A stretch of DNA of 64,000 nucleotides, from NCBI RefSeq assembly GCF_014203695.1, contig NZ_JACHJO010000003.1, positions 377,272-441,271 on the forward strand. The letters are read 5' to 3'. Below the pieces are notes generated by a model. It ran no database searches, was not told where the DNA came from, and worked only from the letters and a program-made list of their open reading frames with translations. Origin of the DNA: Nocardiopsis algeriensis (GTDB lineage: Bacteria; Actinomycetota; Actinomycetes; Streptosporangiales; Streptosporangiaceae). The stretch's first letter is position 1. Each line of letters begins with the position of its first letter. Positions 8,810 to 16,575 of the stretch are shown here, in pieces. A program made the translations under genes and the position numbers.

Positions 8810-10537
8810 GTGGTTCGACAGTCAGCGGCGCCCGCCGGCGTGCAGACCAGCATCATCGATCTCGGCACACCCCTGGCCGCGACCACCTTCGTCGTGCTCG
8901 ACCTGGAGACCACCGGGACCAGCGCGACGCACGACCGGATCACCGAGATCGGCGCGGTCAAGGTGCGCGGCGGCCGCACCGTGGACGAGTTCGAGACCCT
9001 CGTCGACCCCGGCGTCCCCGTCCCCGCGCAGATCACCCTCCTGACCGGGATCACCCCGTCCATGGTGGCCGCCGCCCCGCCGGCGGAGGAGGTCCTGCCC
9101 CGGCTGCTGGACTTCCTGGCCGCCGACCCCGACACCGCGCTGGTCGCCCACAACGCACCCTTCGACACCGCCTTCCTCGAAGCCGCGCTCGAACGCCACG
9201 GGCTGCCCCGGCCCGCCTGCCCGGTGGTGGACACCCTGCGCCTGGCCCGCGCGGTTCTGGCCCGCGGCGAGACCCGCAACCACCGCCTCGCCACCCTCGC
9301 CGCCCACTTCGGGGCCCCGGCCACCCCCAACCACCGGGCTCTTCAGGACGCGCGGGCCACCGCCTCGGTCCTGCAGGGGCTGATCGACCGGCTCGCTCCC
9401 ATGGGCGTCTCCAGCCTGGAGGAACTGCGCTCCGTCTCCAAGCCGCCCACCCGGGCCCAGCGTGCCAAGCGGCACCTGGCCGAGGGGCTGCCCGAGGCCC
9501 CCGGCGTCTACGTGTTCACGGACGCACGCGGCGCCGACCTCTACATCGGCAAGAGCAACAACCTGCGCCGCAGGGTGCGCTCCTACTTCACCGCCGCCGA
9601 GAGCCGCCGGCACATCCGCGAGATGGCCGCCGTGGTGGAGGGCGTCACCCCCATCGTGTGCACCACCGAGCTGGAGGCGTCGGTGCGGGAGCTGCGCCTG
9701 ATCGCCGAACGCCGACCGCCCTACAACCGGCGCTCGCCCCGGCCGGAGCGGGACTTCTGGATCGTGCTCACCGACGGCCCCTTCCCGAGGCTGTCGACCG
9801 CGCGGTCGGTCGGGGACGGGGCGGCCTGCATCGGTCCCTACCGGTCCCGGAGCGACGCCGAACAGGCCGCGGAGGCGCTGCTGCACGCCTTCCCGCTGCG
9901 CCGGTGCACCCACGACCTGCCCGCCGTCCCCGACGGCCGCGTCTCTCCGTGCGTGCTGGCCCAGCTGGGCCGCTGCGGGGCGCCCTGTGACGGTACCGAG
10001 TCCCGCGCTGCCTACCTCGCACACGCCGAGGCCGCGCGCTCGGCCATGACCGGGGACCCTTCCGCCGTCGTGGCCGCGCACACCGAGCGCATCGCCGAAC
10101 TGTCGGCCGACCTGCGCTACGAGGAGGCCGCGGCCCTGCGGGACAGACTGGCCTCGTTCCTGCGCGGCGCCCGCCGCGCCCAGCGCCTGGCCGCCATCGC
10201 GGCGGTCCCCCACCTGGTCGCCGGCCGGCGCGGCCGAGCCGGCTGGGAGACCTGCGTGGTCCGCCACGGCAGGCTCGCGGCCTCCGCCGTCCTGACACCG
10301 GGCAGCGACCCCGCCGCCTTCCTCTCCTCCCTCGTCGCCACCGCCGAACACGTCCCGCACGTCCCGGGGCCCCTGCCGGCGGCACTGCCCGGGGAGAGCG
10401 AGCTGGTCCTGGCCTGGCTCGCCGACCCCGCCACCCGCCTGGTCGAGATCGAGGGGGAGTGGACATGCCCCGTCGCGGGGGCCGAGGCGCACACGGAGAT
10501 GACACACTGGGCCCATGGCCGCGATCCCGCTCAATGA
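8810..10537 (+). CDS. DEDD exonuclease / GIY-YIG (UvrC-like) fusion protein
   Basis: A 575-residue fusion of a DnaQ-type 3'-5' exonuclease and a UvrC-like nuclease. The exonuclease (about 26-195) shows DLETTG at 31-36, HNAPFD at 114-119 and the final HRALQDARAT motif. The GIY-YIG domain begins at PGVYVF (231) with YIGKSNNLRRRVRSYF. A Cys-containing segment (VSPCVLAQLGRCGAPC) and a UvrB-binding-like helix (YEEAAALRDRL) follow; UvrC's C-terminal RNase H and HhH domains are absent. M. tuberculosis Rv2191 has this layout. A DNA-repair role is inferred, perhaps like E. coli Cho. GTG 8810 has a -10 box just upstream; the gene overlaps the rhomboid gene by 23 bp. Confidence 0.85.
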   Translation: MVRQSAAPAGVQTSIIDLGTPLAATTFVVLDLETTGTSATHDRITEIGAVKVRGGRTVDEFETLVDPGVPVPAQITLLTGITPSMVAAAPPAEEVLPRLLDFLAADPDTALVAHNAPFDTAFLEAALERHGLPRPACPVVDTLRLARAVLARGETRNHRLATLAAHFGAPATPNHRALQDARATASVLQGLIDRLAPMGVSSLEELRSVSKPPTRAQRAKRHLAEGLPEAPGVYVFTDARGADLYIGKSNNLRRRVRSYFTAAESRRHIREMAAVVEGVTPIVCTTELEASVRELRLIAERRPPYNRRSPRPERDFWIVLTDGPFPRLSTARSVGDGAACIGPYRSRSDAEQAAEALLHAFPLRRCTHDLPAVPDGRVSPCVLAQLGRCGAPCDGTESRAAYLAHAEAARSAMTGDPSAVVAAHTERIAELSADLRYEEAAALRDRLASFLRGARRAQRLAAIAAVPHLVAGRRGRAGWETCVVRHGRLAASAVLTPGSDPAAFLSSLVATAEHVPHVPGPLPAALPGESELVLAWLADPATRLVEIEGEWTCPVAGAEAHTEMTHWAHGRDPAQ

Positions 10538-11279
10538 CGACCATCCCGTCCGGCGTGTTCCCGTCGTCGCCTACCTGCTGATCGCGGCCAACGTCCTGGC
10601 CTACCTCGCCTCCCCTCAGGCCACCACCGCCGTCTGGTACCCGGTCGACTTCGCGGAGCGCTACTGCGCCGTCCACGACTACTTCCTGCGCTGGGGCGCG
10701 GTCCCCGCCGAGATGTTCGGCAGGATCGACGTGATCGGCCCCATGGAGCCCGGGTGCGCCCCGCTGGAGGACAAGAGCGTGTGGCTGTCGGTGCTCAGCT
10801 CGATGTTCGTGCACAGCGGCGCGCTGCACCTGCTGGGCAACATGGTCTACCTGTTCGTGTTCGGCCCCGTGGTGGAGGACCGCATCGGCCGGACCCGCTT
10901 CCTGCTGCTCTACCTGGCCACCGGTCTGGCCGCCGCCTACGGCTTCGCCCTGGGGGACCCCGGTGCGCAGGTGCCCATGGTGGGTGCCTCGGGAGCGGTC
11001 TCGGGAGTGCTCGGCGCCTACCTCGTGGTGCAGTTCCGCGGCCGGGTGACGACCCTGGTCCTCGGTGCCGTGCCGATGCGCCTGCCGGGATGGGCGATGG
11101 TGGGAAGCTACTTCGTGCTCGAGTATCTTCTCTACGTCACAACATCGAACACGCCCGGCTCGGCCTCCGGCGTCGCACACGCGGCGCACGTGTGGGGCTT
11201 CGTCGCCGGGGTGGTGGCGGGACTTGTGGTCTACCGGCTGCGACGGCGCTCCGGGACGCGGCTTTCCGACGTCTACTAG
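10515..11279 (+). CDS. Rhomboid-family intramembrane serine protease
   Basis: A 254-residue membrane protein with about six helices. The catalytic dyad is visible: Ser159 in GASGAVSG and His225 in HVWGF. The family's FVHSGALHLLGNM segment (His105, Asn109) forms the oxyanion region. It is expected to cleave membrane protein segments within the bilayer; substrates are unknown. The segment between helices 1 and 2 (residues 41-88, two Cys) is longer than in minimal rhomboids and probably faces outside. The start lies inside the end of the upstream exonuclease gene, so the two are probably coupled. Confidence 0.88.
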   Translation: MAAIPLNDDHPVRRVPVVAYLLIAANVLAYLASPQATTAVWYPVDFAERYCAVHDYFLRWGAVPAEMFGRIDVIGPMEPGCAPLEDKSVWLSVLSSMFVHSGALHLLGNMVYLFVFGPVVEDRIGRTRFLLLYLATGLAAAYGFALGDPGAQVPMVGASGAVSGVLGAYLVVQFRGRVTTLVLGAVPMRLPGWAMVGSYFVLEYLLYVTTSNTPGSASGVAHAAHVWGFVAGVVAGLVVYRLRRRSGTRLSDVY

Positions 11280-11330
11280 GGGCGGCCCCGGGCCGGGGCC
11301 CGCCCGCGCCGTTTCCGTGCTGGAGGCACA

Positions 11331-11606
11331 GTGATCACCGCGATCGTCATGATCAAGGCCGAAGTCCACCGCATCCCCGAGGTCGCCGAGGCGATCGCGG
11401 AGATCGAGGGGGTGAGCGAGGTCTACTCGGTCACCGGAGGGGTCGACCTGGTGGCCATGGTGCGGGTGCGCCGCCACGAGGACCTGGCCGTGGTCATCCC
11501 CGGCCGGGTCAACAAGGTCCCGGGCGTGATCTCCTCCGACACGCACATCTCCTTCCAGGCCTACTCGAGGCACGACCTGGAGTCCGCCTTCGCCATCGGC
11601 TGGTGA
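11331..11606 (+). CDS. Stand-alone Lrp/AsnC ligand-binding (RAM) domain protein
   Basis: A 91-residue protein made only of the C-terminal RAM domain of Lrp/AsnC regulators, with the conserved IEGVSEVYSVTGGVDLVAMV core. It has no helix-turn-helix, so it cannot bind DNA alone. Such proteins are thought to form ring oligomers that bind amino acids or to pair with full-length Lrp partners. The GTG start has GGAGG four nt upstream. It sits back to back with trpD across a terminator, which hints at, but does not show, an amino-acid link. Confidence 0.82.
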   Translation: MITAIVMIKAEVHRIPEVAEAIAEIEGVSEVYSVTGGVDLVAMVRVRRHEDLAVVIPGRVNKVPGVISSDTHISFQAYSRHDLESAFAIGW

Positions 11607-11608
11607 GG

Positions 11609-11636
11609 CGGTCCCGGGCCGGAAGGCCCGGGACCG
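11609..11636. terminator. Bidirectional terminator between the Lrp-domain gene and trpD
   Basis: 12-bp perfect GC-rich stem with a GGAA tetraloop (11609-11620 / 11625-11636) between convergent stops. Confidence 0.75.
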
Positions 11637-11643
11637 CTGTCAC

Positions 11644-12729
11644 CTACAGGTCCTTGGCGTGCGCCTGGCTGATCTCCACCCAGCGCTGGAGGGCCTGCTC
11701 GGCGGCGCCGCTGTCGACCGCGGCGACGGCCCGCTCGTACCCGGCGCGGACGGCGTCCGTCAGGGAGCCCTCCACACCGTCCGCCGCGGCCAGCGCCGCG
11801 CCGGCGTTCAGCAGCACCGCGTCGCGCACCGGGCCGGGGCGGCCGGCCAGCATGTCGCGCACGGCCCGGGCGTTGAACTCCACGTCGCCGCCGCGCAGGG
11901 CATCGGGTGCCGACCGGGCGATGCCCAGGTCCGCCGGGTCGAGGACCTCGCGCCGCGCCTCGCCGCCGCGCACCACCCACACCGTCGACGTGGTCGCGGT
12001 GGTGAGCTCGTCGAGGCCGTCGTCGCCGCGGAACACCAGGGCGGAGGAGCCCCGGCGGGCGAACACGCCGGCGATCACCCCGCACATGCGCTCGTCGAAC
12101 ACCCCGATCGCCGACGCGGTCGGCCGGGCGGGGTTGGTCAGCGGGCCCAGGAAGTTGAAGACGGTGGGTACCGCCAGCTCACGGCGCGGCTTGGCCGTGA
12201 AGCGGAACGACGGGTGGAACATCGGTGCGAAGCAGAAGGTGATTCCGGCCTCCTCCGCCACACGGGCGGTCAGCTCCGGCGGCAGGTCCAGGACCACGCC
12301 GAGCCGCTCCAGCACGTCGGCCGTTCCGCAGGAGGACGAGGCGGCGCGGTTGCCGTGCTTGACCACGCGCGCCCCGGCCGCCGACGCCACGATCGAGGCC
12401 ATCGTCGACACGTTCACCGTGTGGGCGCGGTCGCCGCCGGTGCCGACGATGTCCAGGGTCGGCCCGGGCACCTCCAGGCGCACCGCGTTGTCGAGCATGG
12501 CCCGGGCCAGGCCGGTCACCTCCGACACGTCCTCGCCCTTGGCGCGCAGGGCGATGGCGAACCCGGCCGTCTGGGCGTCGGTCGCCGAGCCGGACATGAT
12601 CTCGTTCATCGCCCACTCGGTGTCGGAGGCGCCGAGGGTGACGCCGTTGAGCAGGGCGGTGAGCAGGTGGGACCAGGTCCGCTCCGCGACGGCGGAATCG
12701 GGCTGCTGGTCAGGGGTCTGGTCGTTCAT
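11644..12729 (-). CDS. trpD: Anthranilate phosphoribosyltransferase
   Basis: Joins anthranilate to PRPP, the second step of tryptophan synthesis from chorismate. The 361-residue protein has the PRPP/Mg motifs DIVGTGGD and VNVSTMAS, and the anthranilate-contacting KHGNR and [11 protein letters not shown] segments, all intact. It starts at ATG 12729 with GAGAAGAG upstream. It stands alone rather than with trpE/C/B/A; the same isolated position beside the cta/qcr genes is known in Streptomyces and Mycobacterium. Confidence 0.95.
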   Translation of the reverse strand: MNDQTPDQQPDSAVAERTWSHLLTALLNGVTLGASDTEWAMNEIMSGSATDAQTAGFAIALRAKGEDVSEVTGLARAMLDNAVRLEVPGPTLDIVGTGGDRAHTVNVSTMASIVASAAGARVVKHGNRAASSSCGTADVLERLGVVLDLPPELTARVAEEAGITFCFAPMFHPSFRFTAKPRRELAVPTVFNFLGPLTNPARPTASAIGVFDERMCGVIAGVFARRGSSALVFRGDDGLDELTTATTSTVWVVRGGEARREVLDPADLGIARSAPDALRGGDVEFNARAVRDMLAGRPGPVRDAVLLNAGAALAAADGVEGSLTDAVRAGYERAVAAVDSGAAEQALQRWVEISQAHAKDL

Positions 12730-12876
12730 CTCTTCTCGTGCTCCGCGATGGCAGGGGACTGGACGGCGGGAAAGGGCTGAGGCTGCGCCATCGCCCGGTG
12801 TCGGCGCCGTGGTTCAGGGCCCCGCCCACCGCGACGTGCCGGCGCTCCCGGTCGCCGCCCGTGCGGACAACGACGG

Positions 12877-12900
12877 GGGAGGCGGCCGCGGCCGCCTCCC
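12877..12900 (-). terminator. Palindromic terminator after the receiver-like gene
   Basis: 24-bp perfect palindrome, GC-rich, 23 bp beyond the stop at 12924 of the minus-strand receiver-like gene. It would form a hairpin with a minimal loop. Confidence 0.5.
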
Positions 12901-12923
12901 TCCGGTCACGCGCACCCGTCATC

Positions 12924-13376
12924 TCATCCGCTCAGGACCGCGAGCCGCTGCCGCATGAGCTCGGCGAGGGCGTCCGCCAGCACCACGGGGTCGATCGGCC
13001 GGGCGACCACCTTCTCGGCCCGCGACCAGTTCGCGAGCCAGGCGTCGTCGCGCCGCGCCACCAGCACGAGCACCGGAGGGCAGTTGAAGATCTCGTCCTT
13101 GACCTGGCGGCACAGGCCCATGCCGCCGGTGGGGGCGGCCTCGCCGTCGAAGATCGCGACGTCGATGCGCTCGGCCGCGTCGGTCTCCTCCAGCTTGCGC
13201 AGCACCATCGGCGCAGTCGCGCACTCGACGATCTCCACCCGGGGAACGTCGGCGGCCGGGCGGCGGCCGATCGCCTGCCGCACCTGCTCGCGGGTCTCGG
13301 CCTTGTCGCTGTAGACCAGTACGCGCATCCGGGCGTCCGTGTCCGTACCGCTGACCACCATCGCGAACCGTCCCAT
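12924..13376 (-). CDS. Degenerate response-regulator receiver protein
   Basis: A 150-residue single-domain protein shaped like a CheY receiver (about 17-145). Asp77 (AIFDGE) sits where the phospho-acceptor belongs. Other signature residues are replaced: the acidic pair is Ser-Asp (S23-D24), the usual Thr/Ser after beta-4 is Ala107, and the usual Lys-Pro is Arg126-Pro127. This points to a pseudo-receiver that does not undergo normal phosphorylation switching. There is no output domain. Start options are ATG 13376, 13361 and 13328; no strong ribosome site separates them. It lies between trpD and the divergent ctaE-qcr operon, a position conserved in related genomes. Confidence 0.6.
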   Translation of the reverse strand: MGRFAMVVSGTDTDARMRVLVYSDKAETREQVRQAIGRRPAADVPRVEIVECATAPMVLRKLEETDAAERIDVAIFDGEAAPTGGMGLCRQVKDEIFNCPPVLVLVARRDDAWLANWSRAEKVVARPIDPVVLADALAELMRQRLAVLSG

Positions 13377-13842
13377 CGCTTCCGTGCCGGGGCCGCTGCC
13401 GTGGGGGGCGGCCTGGGCATCCGTTGGCTGTACGCCTCCGACTCTATTGCCTCGTGTCCGCTGTGCCCAGGAGTCCCCGCACGGGAGCACCCGGCGGAGG
13501 ACCTTCGACCCGACCCAGGATGTCGGCACGTCTCGGGCTCCCGGCTGCCCCCCGAGACCGCATGTTGTCAAAGAGTGATAGTTATGTTGCACTGAGGTTA
13601 TCCCGGGGCGGTTGAGGCGGGCTTCGGCGGGGTACGGATCGCCGCAGCCGCCCAGGAACACGGATCCTGGCAGCCCCCGGTGTCCGGTCGACCCCGGGGG
13701 GTGCCCGCCGGCGGGCGCGATGAAGCGCACGTCACGTCCCCGGTCCGTTCCCGGGACCTTCGGGAGGGTGGAACCGGTACCGATCCGCCTCGTTACGGGG
13801 GGTCGAGTACGGGCCTTCGCGAGATGCCGTAATAATGCTCCC
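13377..13842. other. Intergenic region between receiver gene and ctaE
   Basis: 466 bp separating divergent genes. Most is GC-rich and featureless. An AT-rich island at about 13562-13606 (TTGTCA at 13565-13570, then GTGATAGTTATGTTGC) is the likeliest place for promoters of one or both genes. A leaderless-type box lies at its right edge next to ctaE. I see no small gene. Confidence 0.4.
13830..13835 (+). promoter_or_regulatory. -10 box next to the ctaE start
   Basis: TAATAA seven nt before GTG 13843, with no Shine-Dalgarno between. This suggests a leaderless transcript. Confidence 0.4.
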
Positions 13843-14469
13843 GTGGCGACAGCAACCGCGAACCCCAAATCAGCACCGACACCAGCACATGGTGCGGCAA
13901 AGCGTCCTGACCTGGTGAGCGTTGGCACCATCGTCTGGTTGGCCAACGAGCTCATGTTCTTCGCTGCGCTGTTCGCGATGTACTTCACCATCCGATCAGT
14001 GGTCAACGGGAACCCGGACCTCGGGCCGTGGCCCGACACCCACCTCAACGTTCCGTGGGCGTCGGCCATCACCGTGGTCCTCGTGGCTTCGAGCTTCACC
14101 GCGCAGTTCGGCGTATGGGCCGCAGAGCGCGGGGACGTCAAGAAGCTGCGCAGGTGGTTCTTCCTCACGTTCTTCATGGGCCTGTTCTTCATCTGCGGAC
14201 AGGCGTATGAGTACTACGAGCTCATCGCGCATGAGGGCCTGACGCTCCAGTCGAGCGCCTACGGGTCGATGTTCTACCTGACCACGGGTTTCCACGGACT
14301 CCACGTCCTGGGTGGCCTGATCGCGTTCCTCATCATGCTGGGACGCACGTACGCCGCGAAGCGCTTCACTCACCAGCAGGCGACCAGCGCCATCGTCGTG
14401 TCCTACTACTGGCACTTCGTCGACGTGGTCTGGGTCGCTTTGTTCTTCACCATCTACTTCATCCAGTAA
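13843..14469 (+). CDS. ctaE: Cytochrome c oxidase subunit III
   Basis: Third core subunit of the aa3 oxidase, which stabilises proton pumping and probably bridges to the bc1 complex. The GTG at 13843 gives 208 residues with five predicted helices, typical of the short bacterial form. Signature segments are [30 protein letters not shown] and [16 protein letters not shown]. Reading further upstream would add Arg/Pro-rich sequence unlike the family. It begins the ctaE-qcrC-qcrA-qcrB operon with 17 bp to qcrC. Confidence 0.93.
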   Translation: MATATANPKSAPTPAHGAAKRPDLVSVGTIVWLANELMFFAALFAMYFTIRSVVNGNPDLGPWPDTHLNVPWASAITVVLVASSFTAQFGVWAAERGDVKKLRRWFFLTFFMGLFFICGQAYEYYELIAHEGLTLQSSAYGSMFYLTTGFHGLHVLGGLIAFLIMLGRTYAAKRFTHQQATSAIVVSYYWHFVDVVWVALFFTIYFIQ

Positions 14470-14486
14470 CCCGAAACGGGGAAACC

Positions 14487-15458
14487 GTGAAATGGATTAC
14501 CGCGCGGCGACGGCATCCCCTCGCGGGGTATGCCGTCGTCATCCTCGCGCTAGTCCTGTTCGGGGTGGGATACGCCGCAGTGGCTCCCACCTCCGACCAG
14601 GCCCAGGCGCAGACCCTCGCCGCCGAAGTTGCATCACCGGATGACGCGGACGCGGCCGAGGGCAAGGTCGTCTTCGACCAGACCTGTGCCTCGTGCCACG
14701 GGCTCGACGGCTCCGGCACCGCGACCGGTCCGGACCTGCGCGAGGTCGGCCCGGCCTCGATCGACTTCTACGTCAGCACGGGCCGTATGCCGTCCTCCGA
14801 CCCGAGCGCGCAGATGCCGCGCCGGGAGCCGGTCGTCTCCGAGGAGGAGCTGGCCGACCTGATCGCGTACTACAACGAGTCGATCCGCTCCGGCGAGGCC
14901 GGCCCCGAGATTCCCTACGAGGTCCCCGACGAGGCCCCCGAGCCCGAGGACTTCGAGCCTCAGCGCAGCGACTTCGAGAGCGACGAGGAGTACGAGGCGG
15001 CGGTCGAGGAGTCCGCTGCCGAGTACGAGGCGGCGCTCGAGGAGTACGAGGCCGAGTACGAGGACTACATCCAGGGCGCCAGCGACACCGACATGGGCAT
15101 GCGCCTGTACCTGACCAACTGCGCCCACTGCCACGGCTGGTCCGGCGGCGGCGGCGCGCTCACGGACGGCCGCTGGGCTCCGGAGATCCACGACTCCACC
15201 CCGCGCGAGATCTACGAGGCCATGGTCAGCGGCCCCGGCGCCATGCCGATGTTCAGTGACGGCGTCATCTCGCCCGAGGAGAAGCAGGAGCTCATCTCCT
15301 ACGTGAAGACGCTCCAGGCCGAACCCAACGCGGGCGGCATCTTCGACCTCCAGCGGGTCGGCCAGGTCGCGGAGGGCTTCATCGGGTGGACCGTCGGTCT
15401 GTCCCTGATCGTCGCCTGCGCGATCTGGATCACCGCGAAGCAGCGTGCCCATGACTGA
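14487..15458 (+). CDS. qcrC: Diheme cytochrome c subunit of the bc1 complex
   Basis: Membrane-anchored c-type cytochrome that passes electrons from the Rieske protein to CtaC, replacing soluble cytochrome c. The 323-residue protein has an N-terminal anchor (13-33), haem motif CASCH at 67-71, a second CAHCH at 212-216 and a C-terminal helix at about 295-317. Between the two haem domains lies an unusual Glu/Tyr/Pro-rich stretch (about 140-197) absent, as far as I recall, from the ~270-residue Streptomyces and mycobacterial proteins. The first Met ligand may be M101. The stop overlaps the qcrA start by 8 bp. Confidence 0.93.
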   Translation: MKWITARRRHPLAGYAVVILALVLFGVGYAAVAPTSDQAQAQTLAAEVASPDDADAAEGKVVFDQTCASCHGLDGSGTATGPDLREVGPASIDFYVSTGRMPSSDPSAQMPRREPVVSEEELADLIAYYNESIRSGEAGPEIPYEVPDEAPEPEDFEPQRSDFESDEEYEAAVEESAAEYEAALEEYEAEYEDYIQGASDTDMGMRLYLTNCAHCHGWSGGGGALTDGRWAPEIHDSTPREIYEAMVSGPGAMPMFSDGVISPEEKQELISYVKTLQAEPNAGGIFDLQRVGQVAEGFIGWTVGLSLIVACAIWITAKQRAHD

Positions 15459-16572
15459 GAAGAACAACAACACCAGCGGAGCCGGGGAGGACACGCCTGA
15501 ACGCGTGGTCGGCACTCCCACGGCCGAACAGAGCGTCGTCACCGAGGCCCCCGCGGCCCAGGACGACCACGGAGGCCCCTACAAGGCGTCCGAGACGCAC
15601 GTGTGGCCCGAGGAGGTCCAGCGCCGCGGCGAGAAGGTCGCGTCCCTCTGGTTCCTCCTGGCCTTCCTGGGCGGTATCGGGTTCCTGGTCTCCTACTTCG
15701 TCTTCCCCGTCGACGAGATCGCGGACCCGCAGATCGGCCAGTACTCGAACATGGCGCTGGGCGGTTCGCTCACCCTGGCCATGTTCGGCATCGGCGCCGG
15801 CATGACGGTGTGGGCCCGCAAGGTCATGCCGCACTACGAGGTCGCCTCGCCCTACGACGAGCTGCCCTCGAGTGCCGAGGAGAAGGGGTCCTTCAGCGAC
15901 TTCTTCATGAAGGGTGCGGACGAGAGCGGGTTCACCAAGCGCCCGCTCATGCGCCGCACGCTCATCCTCGCCATGGTCCCGCTCGGCCTGGCGCCGATCG
16001 TGCTCCTGCGCGACACCGGCCCGCTCCCCGGCGACAAGCTGAAGAACACGCCGTGGGAAGACGGCATGCGGATGTACGTCGAGGGCACCCACCGCGCGAT
16101 CCGCGCGGAGGACCTGGAGAACGACCCGTACGGGATGATCTCCGCCCTCCCGGCCATCGACGACGAGAACTACCCGCACGGCATCAGCCTCAACGACGCC
16201 GCCAAGTCCGTCATCCTCCTGATCAAGGTCCCGGAGGACGACTGGAAGCAGGGGATGGAGGAGGAGATCGAGGTCGACGGCGAGTCCGGGCAGCGTCTGA
16301 ACTGGACGCACAACGGCATCGTCGCCTACTCCAAGATCTGCACCCACGTGGGCTGCCCCGCAGCCCTGTACGAGCGCACGACGCACCGCATCCTGTGCCC
16401 GTGCCACCAGTCCACGTTCGACGCGTCGGACGCCGCCAAGGTCGTCTTCGGTCCGGCCCACCGGCCGCTGCCGCAGTTGCCCATCGGCGTCGACGACGAG
16501 GGTTACCTCGTCGCCAGGGGCGACTTCACGGCGCCGCCCGGACCGACGTTCTGGGATTACGCGAAGGACTAG
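15451..16572 (+). CDS. qcrA: Rieske iron-sulfur subunit of the bc1 complex
   Basis: Rieske protein that oxidises menaquinol at the Qo site and reduces QcrC. The 373-residue product has a long acidic N-terminus, three hydrophobic helices (about 65-85, 105-125 and 170-188, the actinobacterial pattern) and a C-terminal [2Fe-2S] domain. Cluster ligands are in CTHVGCP and CPCHQSTFD. ATG 15451 overlaps the qcrC stop; a GTG two codons earlier is the alternative. It lies 3 bp from qcrB, so the order qcrC-qcrA-qcrB is intact. Confidence 0.94.
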   Translation: MTEKNNNTSGAGEDTPERVVGTPTAEQSVVTEAPAAQDDHGGPYKASETHVWPEEVQRRGEKVASLWFLLAFLGGIGFLVSYFVFPVDEIADPQIGQYSNMALGGSLTLAMFGIGAGMTVWARKVMPHYEVASPYDELPSSAEEKGSFSDFFMKGADESGFTKRPLMRRTLILAMVPLGLAPIVLLRDTGPLPGDKLKNTPWEDGMRMYVEGTHRAIRAEDLENDPYGMISALPAIDDENYPHGISLNDAAKSVILLIKVPEDDWKQGMEEEIEVDGESGQRLNWTHNGIVAYSKICTHVGCPAALYERTTHRILCPCHQSTFDASDAAKVVFGPAHRPLPQLPIGVDDEGYLVARGDFTAPPGPTFWDYAKD

Positions 16573-16575
16573 TCG

